From Trachythela sp. YZ-2020 (lineage: Eukaryota; Cnidaria; Anthozoa; Malacalcyonacea; Clavulariidae): a stretch of DNA of 64,000 bases. The stretch is from contig JADLSH010000375.1 in NCBI GenBank assembly GCA_016169945.1, forward strand, positions 1,560,501 to 1,624,500, read 5' to 3'. The notes beneath the pieces were generated by a model. The model ran no database searches. It was not told the origin of the DNA and saw only the letters and a program-made list of their open reading frames with translations. Below, in pieces: positions 57,680 through 64,000 of this stretch (the first letter of the stretch is position 1; every line of letters begins with the position of its first letter). The position numbers were made by a program, and so were the translations under genes.

Positions 57680-57850
57680 TACAAAAGACCAAATAAAACG
57701 AAAAAATATACATATACGTTGAATAAAATTATCATTAGCTCGGCGTGATAAAATGCTTCTTCTATAATGTTGGTAATTGCAAAACTGAAAAAATACAAAA
57801 CCAAAACTTCTTGAATGTCGAGATCTCGACCGTGATAAATTTTCCAGTAT

Positions 57851-58215
57851 CGACTGTCCTAGAAAAATCTCGACCGTCCCGGAAAATTCTCGACCGTCCC
57901 AGAAAAATCTCGACCTTCCTAGAAATATCTCGACCGTCCGAGAAAATTCTCGACTGTCCCAGAAAATACTCGACCGTCCCAGAAAATACTCGACCGTCCC
58001 AGAAAAATCTCGACCTTCCTAGGAAAATCTCGACCGTCTTAGAACAATCTCTACCCTCCTAGAAAAATCTCGACCCTCCTAGAAAAATCTCGGCCGTCCT
58101 AGAAAAATCTCGACCGTCTTAAAAAAATCTCGACCGTCCTAGAAAAATCTCGACCGTCCTAGAAAAATCTCGACCCTCCCAGAAAAATCTCGACCGTCCT
58201 AGAAAAATCTCGACC
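57851..58215. repeat. 20-bp minisatellite, 18 units
   Basis: Unit CGACCGTCCTAGAAAAATCT repeats from 57851 with no insertion or deletion: every unit start falls exactly 20 bp apart through 58210. Substitutions are mostly C/T and G/A in CCGTCC. An open plus-strand frame across it is a by-product. Confidence 0.95.
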
Positions 58216-58249
58216 AATTTTGTCCATTATGGCTTTGCATACATATGTG

Positions 58250-59475
58250 CCAAAACCTGAATCCGGGATGAAAGTCCTGAAAATGACCCCGCCCTGAAAC
58301 GGCAGTGCCGACATAGCTCTAACTTCCGAAAAGCAGAAGCGACAGCCTTTCTGAAGTGCGTATAGTGTTTAGAAGGTTACTTTTAGGGGTGGTTATTGGA
58401 AGGAAAATATTTATAATATTTTGTCTTATAGTCTAAGTATAATATTTTACAAGAAAATGACCATGCACCACCTGGTTAACTGCTAATTATGCATGAAATA
58501 ACTAATATACCTGGCAGAGATCAAATTTTCTTATTTCCTAAAAATTTTTATCATGGGATGAAAAACTGTGCTTAATTTAATATAATTATTGTAGATTTCA
58601 TAAGGATTGACATTGTTTTGTTTAAATATAATACATTTTATTTCACTTACCCCCCACCCAAAACACGATTTCAGCCATATTTTGCCGTCTTGTTTGCTTT
58701 TTATCGCCGAGTCTCGAAAGTATCATCCAATTGTTGTACTTTTACATAATGATAGATGGCTAAAGAAGATTTCAACCAAGTTTCGTCAAGTTTTGAAGCA
58801 GTGCAGTGTGCCAGTGTATTTTATCTTAGACATTGTGTCCTTCAATGTTTCGTCAAATATGCAGCCATTGCAATGCCTCGCCGCTTCTTTGCCCGATAAA
58901 TGCCACTTCTTCGTCTTCATATGTATTTAGATTACAGTATCCAAGAGTACTTCATTGTAGAATAGTCCCAATTGAAAAATTGAATACATTAGTTGCACTT
59001 GAAAGGAAAAACCCTCCCATAACACATTTAGGATCAGTAAGTTTAAAAATAATTTGAAAGTCACGCGCAATCTTCGCGAAAACTCCTCGTGGGCTACTTG
59101 ACCGGGGGCGAATATTTTCACGAAGCGTTTGTTCGCCAACACAGAACCCAAGTAAATATATTATATTTATTGTATTTTTATGATTTATGATAAAAACAAT
59201 AAATATTTGCGTATTTTTGCCGTATTTTCTATTCTTTTTATCGTAAATCATAAAAATACAATAAATATAATATTTCTTGTAAAATATTATACTTAGACAA
59301 ATTTTTCCTTCCAATAACCACCCCTAAAAGCAACCCTTCTAAACACTATAAGCACTTCAGAAAGGCTGTCGCTTTTGCTTTTCGGAAGTTAGAGTTATGT
59401 TGGTACTGCCGTTTCAGGGCGCGGGCATTTTCAGGACTTTCGTCCCGGATTCAGGTTTTCGAACATATGCCATGT
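58250..59475. mobile_element. Long-TIR foldback element
   Basis: The left arm 58250-58455 (AAACCTGAATCCGGGATGAA, CAGAAGCGACAGCCTTTCTG, TTTTAGGGGTGGTTATTGGA) is matched inverted by 59276-59475 at roughly 90 percent. Inside is a second hairpin built of ATTGTATTTTTATGATTTA (about 59158-59272). Exact ends and TSD are not resolved; no transposase is seen. Confidence 0.7.
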
Positions 59476-59549
59476 TGACCGCCATGGTCATTTTACCCTA
59501 AAACAGTTGAGATTGCCTGTGGTAAATGAAACGCATACAAACTCCTATG

Positions 59550-60790
59550 CAGGTCCTAGACTATCAGCAAATATTGAAATACATAGCGATTGGTCAAATA
59601 CTCAACGATTACTGAAATACCCGACAAATACTCAAATACTCACCATAAATTAAATCTCTCAACAGAAGAACAGATACTCAGTATGAGCAAATACTACAAC
59701 ACTCAGTATTAAATACTCAGCAAATATTGAAAATCGTATCAAATACTCAACAAATGCATCAGTAAATACTCAGCAAATACTCCAATGCTAACTTAGTATT
59801 AAATACTCAGCAAATATTGAAAATCATAGCCAAAGCTCAAGTAATAAGTAATTACTCAGCAAATACTCTGAAAATACCTCAGTAAATTCTCACCAAATAC
59901 TCACGAAATACTCCAATGCTAAGTTAGTATTAAATACTCAGCAAATATTAAAATACATAGCGAATGCCAAAATACTCAACGAATGCTGAAATACTTGGCA
60001 AATAATCAAATACTCACCATAAATTCAATATCACAACCCATGGTCAAATATTCATTACTTTGTGATATACCTAAATTATGAAAAAATACTCAAATACTTC
60101 GTAAATATTCAAATAGTTAGGAAATATTCAAATGCTCGTCAAATACCGAAATACTGAGCAAACATTCAACAAATACACGAATACTCAGCAAATACTCAAA
60201 TACTCATTATACATGCACAAATACAGAACAAATCTTGAAATATACTTTGCAAATATTCAATTAAAAACACTCAGTAAATACTGAGCTAATTCTCTGCGAA
60301 TACCTCAGTAAATACTCACCAAATACTCATCAAATACTGAAATGCTAAGCTGGTATTAAATAATCAGTAAATATGGAAATACATAGCGAATGCTCAAATA
60401 CTCAAAAATTACTGAAATACCCAGCAAATACTCAAATATTCACCATAAATTCAATCTCTCAATAGATTAACAAATACTCAGTATGAGCAAATAATCCAAT
60501 ACTCTGTATTAAATACTCAGCGAATATTGAAATACATAGCGAATGTTGAAATACTCAACTAATACTGAAATACTCAGCATATATTCAAATACTCACCATA
60601 AATTCAATCACTCAATAGATGATCAAATACTCAGCAACTACGATGAAAAAATACTCAAATACTCAGTAAATATTCAAATAGTCAGCAAATATTCAACTGC
60701 TCGTCAAATACTGAAATACTGATCAAGCACTCAACGAACACTCTAATACTCATGAACTACTCAAAATATTATGAAATACACTAATAACGT
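59550..60790. repeat. AATACTCAGCAAAT-rich satellite with higher-order structure
   Basis: Words AATACTCAGCAAATA, TACTCACCATAAATTCAATC and ATACATAGCGAATG recur throughout. A long block (ACTGAAATACCCAGCAAATA ... CAGTATGAGCAAATA) at about 59611 returns at about 60411, roughly 800 bp later, with two shorter related blocks between and after. Confidence 0.85.
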
Positions 60791-60834
60791 TTCTTCACTT
60801 TGTGTTACTATATATATATATATATTTAATAGCT

Positions 60835-60867
<33 letters not shown>

Positions 60868-60870
<3 letters not shown>

Positions 60871-61195
60871 TTTCGCTTACCTCAAAACTTGTCTGCAACA
60901 GGCTGTTTCATCTGTAAAAGAATCATCAGGCAGTTTACAAGTATCGAAAGAAATGACCGCTTATATGGAGACAATGTGTGCATGCATGGCTTTGTTTATG
61001 TTGTTTACGCGAAATTTGTTGCGATGACGGCATCGTGAAATTATTTCAGCTCTTTTGTTGAGTAAACTATCCTTGTTTTTTTCTTTCAAAATACAAAATT
61101 TTTCTTCTAAACATAAATTGCATCGTTTTGATCCTCCCGTATACGAAATAGAATGTTTTAAAATTTGCCAATTAATACTGAAATCCTTATTGTTT
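60868..61195 (-). pseudogene. PLE-2 3'-end fragment in a (TA)n tract
   Basis: Near-identical to 41380-41745 except for a deletion of about 30 bp after CGCTTATATG. It contains the hammerhead-like motif and the last part of the GIY-YIG frame (CNLCLEEKFCI on the minus strand). It is cut at 61195, where another TA tract starts. Confidence 0.88.
60888..60941 (-). ncRNA. Hammerhead-ribozyme-like motif, PLE-2 second copy
   Basis: Same sequence as 41397-41450: stem I CUUGU-AAA-CUGC / GCAG-ACAAG, core CUGAUGA, GAAA, triplet GUU. Confidence 0.78.
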
Positions 61196-61307
61196 TATAT
61201 ATATATAATTTAATTGTTTGCTTTGTTGCGTATAATACGAAAAGTGCTCAATACATTGGAGCAGAGCAAATTTAAAATATTTAATAAATCAAAATTATAC
61301 AAACATT

Positions 61308-61358
61308 TGTTAACTACTTAAAGTTTCATGCCTGGTCAAGGCAATCATCAGGTTAACA
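61308..61358 (-). ncRNA. Hammerhead-ribozyme-like motif, PLE-3 left
   Basis: Minus-strand: stem I UGUUAAC, CUGAUGA, stem II UGCCU-UGACC-AGGCA, GAAA, stem III ACU-UUAA-AGU counting the last A of GAAA, triplet GUA, GUUAACA. Stem I is seven perfect pairs. Confidence 0.85.
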
Positions 61359-61601
61359 CAGGTTATGAAGTGTGCAACATAAACGTCGACATAAGCACAA
61401 GCATAAGCACAAGCCTCTAAGCATAAGCTAAGCAGGAACAAAAGACATTTCAAAAGAAAATTATTTCCGCTTTGTCTTTTTAAGCCCAAGAGGGAAAGTT
61501 TTGTTTTGTATTTCTGCTTCAGCTTATCTCACTCGTGTGAACAGGAAGTCGCGTTGGGCGGAGCATAAACCAGGCACATGGCCACAAATCGAATATCAAT
61601 G

Positions 61602-61652
61602 TGTTAACCTGATGATTGCCTTGACCAGGCATGAAACTTTAAGTAGTTAACA
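61602..61652 (+). ncRNA. Hammerhead-ribozyme-like motif, PLE-3 right
   Basis: Identical fold to 61308-61358 on the plus strand; the two form the ends of an inverted pair. Confidence 0.85.
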
Positions 61653-61679
61653 AATGTTTGTATAATTTTGATTTATTAA

Positions 61680-61683
<4 letters not shown>

Positions 61684-61756
<73 letters not shown>
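61684..61756. repeat. (TA)n microsatellite at a PLE boundary
   Basis: About 70 bp of TA dinucleotides directly after the PLE-3 right arm. Confidence 0.95.
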
Positions 61757-61758
<2 letters not shown>

Positions 61759-61844
61759 TTTTACATCATGATAGATGGATACTTTTACATAATGATAGAA
61801 TTGCTCCTTCAGATTTGACTATATATATATATGTAATATATACA

Positions 61845-61925
61845 AACCGCACAAGAGGTCTTTATCAGATTTAAAACATCGAGGCGCAGCCGAGTGTTTT
61901 AGATCTGATAAAGGCCGAACTGTAA
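61845..61925. repeat. Foldback, about 80 bp
   Basis: CTTTATCAGATTTAAAACA pairs with TGTTTTAGATCTGATAAAG around CGAGGCGCAGCCGAG. Confidence 0.75.
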
Positions 61926-62159
61926 GGTTTGTATATGACTTCTAAAATGACTCGTTTTGTACGCTCACTGGCGTTGGTATTTTGAAGATTGATGTTATCT
62001 ACGCTGTAAAAATTGAAGGAGAAATTTTGAGCAAGTCTATATCAAATATATAGATCCGCTACGGGTCACGGGTTTCCTTTGTATTTTGCCTATGAATAAT
62101 TAATGAATTTTAGAAGTAATATATATATATATATATATATATATAATAATATAATATAA

Positions 62160-62325
62160 TATGAATCAAAGAAGAGACATTAAATCAAATGAAAATTAAA
62201 ATTTTAAAATTTAAAATGACTCCTACTCAGAGTTTCATGAAACTCTGAGTAGCAGTCATTTTAAATTTTAAATTTTAAATTTTCATTTGATTTAATATCT
62301 GTTCTTTGATTCATATTATATTATG
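62160..62325. repeat. Palindrome built of two head-to-head PLE terminal pieces
   Basis: Arms of about 80 bp meet at CAGAGTTTCATGAAACTCTG. Each arm starts CATGAAACTCTGAGTAG, the 3' half of a PLE-4-type hammerhead (GAAA, stem III, GUA), then AT-rich tail ending in ATGAATCAAAGAA. TA-rich tracts flank both sides. Confidence 0.85.
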
Positions 62326-62493
62326 TCAAGCTCTGCTTATAGGCATTGAACCAGTACAATAATCAAAACATTCATATATATATATATATATATATATATA
62401 ATGTTTGTTGTTTCGTATAAGACAAAAAAGTGCTCAACACTAAAGATTTCAGCAGAGCTTTAATAAATGTTTGTTTATCTTAAAATAATGAAA

Positions 62494-62539
62494 TCGCTAC
62501 TCTGAGTTTCATGCCACTTCAGTGACAATCTTCAGGCGA
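62494..62539 (-). ncRNA. Hammerhead-ribozyme-like motif, PLE-4 3' end
   Basis: Minus-strand: UCGC stem I, core CUGAAGA (position 7 is free in hammerheads), stem II UGUCAC-UGAA-GUGGCA, GAAA, stem III ACU-CAG-AGU counting the last A of GAAA, triplet GUA, GCGA. Confidence 0.8.
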
Positions 62540-62546
62540 ATAAAGT

Positions 62547-63465
62547 TCAGTCCGTTAAAATGACGTGTTCGATAGTTTGATGACGTGCTCTGTCACTGTC
62601 GCGCGCGCTTAAATTTTCCGCCCAAAACTTCTCGCGGTGGCGGCATTTCGCGAAGATTTCTGATCTCCTGTTCAGTAGCTTCTTTCCATCATCTTGCATA
62701 ATACACAACTTTTCTTCAATGCAGAGATTGCAGCGTGTTCTACCAGGTGAGTATGCTGATGCGCGCTTCAGAATGGACCATCCTATAGTGTAGTCCTTGT
62801 TGCTTCGCTTTAATTGCCATACGTGTTTTGATAACGCAGTTTCCTTTTCATACCTGGCGTTGCTAAACGATTTTTTGTGGTTTCTATACCTCTCTTTGAA
62901 CGTAGTGGCAGTCATTCCGATGTATTCGTTGGTTTCTTCGTTGCCGGTTGATGTTACAACGGCCTTATAAATAATACAGCTCGACAAACAATTGTTGTTC
63001 AGAGGGCACTCGCTAGGCTTCCTGCAATTACAATTATCGGGTTCTGCGATGATAGTTTTCGAAAGGATTTGGTTGTTATGTCGGGATATGGCACTCTTTA
63101 CGTTAGGCATGCAGCTGTAGCTAACTTTGATGGTATTTCGGTTGAACAATCTGTGTAAAGGATTGGTATCTGGAAAATGTTTATCGATGAGTTGTAGGAA
63201 GTTCCGGGCAACGTTTGACTTGACAGATTTACTAAACGGTGGGTTGTACCAGATAATATTTCTTCGGCGCCGTCGCTGTGTAGATGGTGCAGTAGCGGTC
63301 GGCTGGCAGGTGGAATATTGTAAAGATATGTTATAATTACTTTGTTTGAGAGCGTTTTCATATAAAGGTTTGGACGCATCAAAGGATTGTTGATCGGATG
63401 ATAGGGTTGAGAGTCGTTGATTAATTGATTTGGGAATCTGCTTGATGATGGACGGTGGATGATTG
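62547..63465 (-). CDS. Penelope-like GIY-YIG endonuclease region (5' truncated)
   Basis: The open frame runs from 63569, but its first 34 residues are the inverted 3' arm read backwards. Homology to PLE-2 starts at NHPPSIIKQIPKSINQRL. Then come RRRRRNIIWYNPPFSKSV, the Cys cluster CNCRKPSECPLNNNC, IIYKAVV and EYIGMTATTFKERYRNHKKSF (GIY-YIG), CNLCIEEKLCI, and an Arg/His-rich end. It is a distinct subfamily of PLE-2, about half identical by eye. No RT is present, so it is non-autonomous. The frame has no stop, hinting at recent insertion. Confidence 0.85.
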
Positions 63466-63614
63466 AAGAAGCTACTGAACAGGAGATCAGAAATCTTCGC
63501 GAAATGCCGCCACCGCGAGAAGTTTTGGGCGGGAAAATTTAAGCGCGCGCGCGGACAGTGACAGAGCACGTCATCAAACTATCGAACACGTCATTTTAAC
63601 GGACTGAACTTTAT

Positions 63615-63660
63615 TCGCCTGAAGATTGTCACTGAAGTGGCATGAAACTCAGAGTAGCGA
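63615..63660 (+). ncRNA. Hammerhead-ribozyme-like motif, PLE-4 inverted arm
   Basis: Plus-strand copy of 62494-62539 with the same core and stems (UCGC / GCGA, CUGAAGA, GAAA, GUA). Confidence 0.8.
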
Positions 63661-63685
63661 TTTCATTATTTTAAGATAAACAAAC

Positions 63686-63732
<47 letters not shown>

Positions 63733-63738
<6 letters not shown>

Positions 63739-63815
63739 GTTATAATTTATTCATAAAATTAAGCCGTTTAGCGACGGCTTAATTTCATGAATACATTATA
63801 ACATATTATAATTTT
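63733..63815. repeat. Hairpin next to (TA)n
   Basis: ATATGTTATAATTTATTCAT ... AAGCCGT pairs with ACGGCTT ... ATGAATACATTATAACATAT around TTAGCG. It is followed at about 63818-63840 by TTTGCTCTACTTTG and TTGAGCACTC, the terminal signature shared by the PLEs. Confidence 0.8.
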
Positions 63816-63885
63816 GCTCTACTTTGAATGGTATTGAGCACTCTTTATTCTACTACAAACAAATCAAATTTCAATTTATATATTT

Positions 63886-63921
63886 TTAACGAGCCGTTGA
63901 ACGGCGAAACATGCATGTCTG
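63886..63921 (+). ncRNA. Partial hammerhead-like motif (core incomplete)
   Basis: ACGA, stem II GCCGU-UGA-ACGGC, GAAA, stem III ACAU-GC-AUGU counting the last A of GAAA, triplet GUC. The CUGANGA box is replaced by UUAACGA and no stem I partner precedes it, so this is probably a truncated PLE end. Confidence 0.4.
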
Positions 63922-64000
63922 CAGATTTAACTATATATGCTCCTTCACTTGTGTTGTTGAGCACTCTGTGAGGTTAATTGGTGGCTATAAGCTATAATGC

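Larger units (their letters stand above)
61230..61690. mobile_element. Inverted pair of PLE-3 ends around a MITE-like core
   Basis: The left arm (61274-61366) and right arm (61594-61684) are inverted copies: AATATTTAATAAATCAAAAT ... TTGTTAACTACTTAAAGTTTC ... GGTTAACAC. The core 61375-61555 matches the MITE at 13778-13997. (TA)n starts right after the right arm. There is no protein-coding part of this family in the window. Confidence 0.8.
62440..63690 (-). mobile_element. Penelope-like element PLE-4 with inverted 3'-end arms
   Basis: 62470-62690 and 63468-63690 are inverted copies (near-identical) of the 3' end, containing the hammerhead motif and the AAGATAAACAAACATTTA terminus. The coding part lies between. 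(TA)n lies immediately outside on both sides (62374-62401 and 63690-63734). The layout is the same as PLE-1 at 18379-19395. Confidence 0.85.

Noticed and set aside
57745..58062. 105-codon protein with repeated RPSRKILD-type units
   Set aside because: It is produced by an open frame across a 20-bp minisatellite; the unit length is not a multiple of 3 and no gene context exists.
57851..58215. CRISPR-like array
   Set aside because: Units are contiguous with no unique spacers and the genome is eukaryotic; it is a minisatellite.

Overview
This window looks like eukaryotic nuclear DNA from an AT-rich, repeat-dense invertebrate genome. A cnidarian is my best guess. The basis is long introns with GT-AG sites, a RING/B-box/B-box/coiled-coil/filamin (TRIM45-like) gene, a C2H2 zinc-finger gene, abundant Penelope-like elements (PLEs), BEL/Pao retrotransposons, CR1/L2- and R2-type LINEs, and many hAT, Mutator-like and other foldback elements. 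Nothing looks prokaryotic: there are no operons, Shine-Dalgarno sites or CRISPR. The species assignment is inference.

Layout. 1-3.1 kb: LINE remnants and a TA-flanked foldback element. 3.6-12.4 kb: one TRIM45-like gene on the minus strand, with three coding exons that join in frame to 786 aa; its 5.5-kb intron holds a hAT element with a clean 8-bp target duplication. 12.5-23.2 kb: no host gene, but a dense series of terminal-inverted-repeat elements, a 33-bp tandem repeat and a Penelope-like element at 18.4-19.4 kb. 23.2-26.0 kb: a decayed CR1/L2-like LINE. 26.6-28.2 kb: an intact zinc-finger gene with a charged coiled-coil N-terminus. 28.6-33.2 kb: foldback, Harbinger-like and hAT elements and two Crypton-like 5' ends. 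33.3-39.8 kb: a BEL/Pao element with an internal deletion and a 2.65-kb insertion. 41.0-43.6 kb: two head-to-head Penelope copies joined to a broken LINE. 46.0-52.0 kb: an R2-type LINE remnant carrying a Mutator-like foldback element (9-bp duplication) and a 4.67-kb BEL/Pao element (5-bp duplication). 52.5-57.7 kb: a frameshifted HECT-like gene tail-to-tail with a decayed DDE integrase-core transposase, which is itself split by a 2.28-kb Mutator-like element. 57.8-60.8 kb: a 20-bp minisatellite, a long foldback and an AATACTCAGCAA-rich satellite. 60.8-64 kb: Penelope ends embedded in (TA)n tracts.

The most interesting signal is a set of eight complete hammerhead-ribozyme-like folds, in four unrelated sequence families, at the ends of the Penelope elements. 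Each has CUGANGA, a stem II, GAAA (GAAG once), a short stem III, an NUH cleavage triplet and a matching stem I. Hammerheads in Penelope elements are established knowledge; these particular families and their inverted arrangement are read directly from this sequence. A second notable item is the abutting convergent HECT/DDE gene pair at 52.5-57.7 kb.
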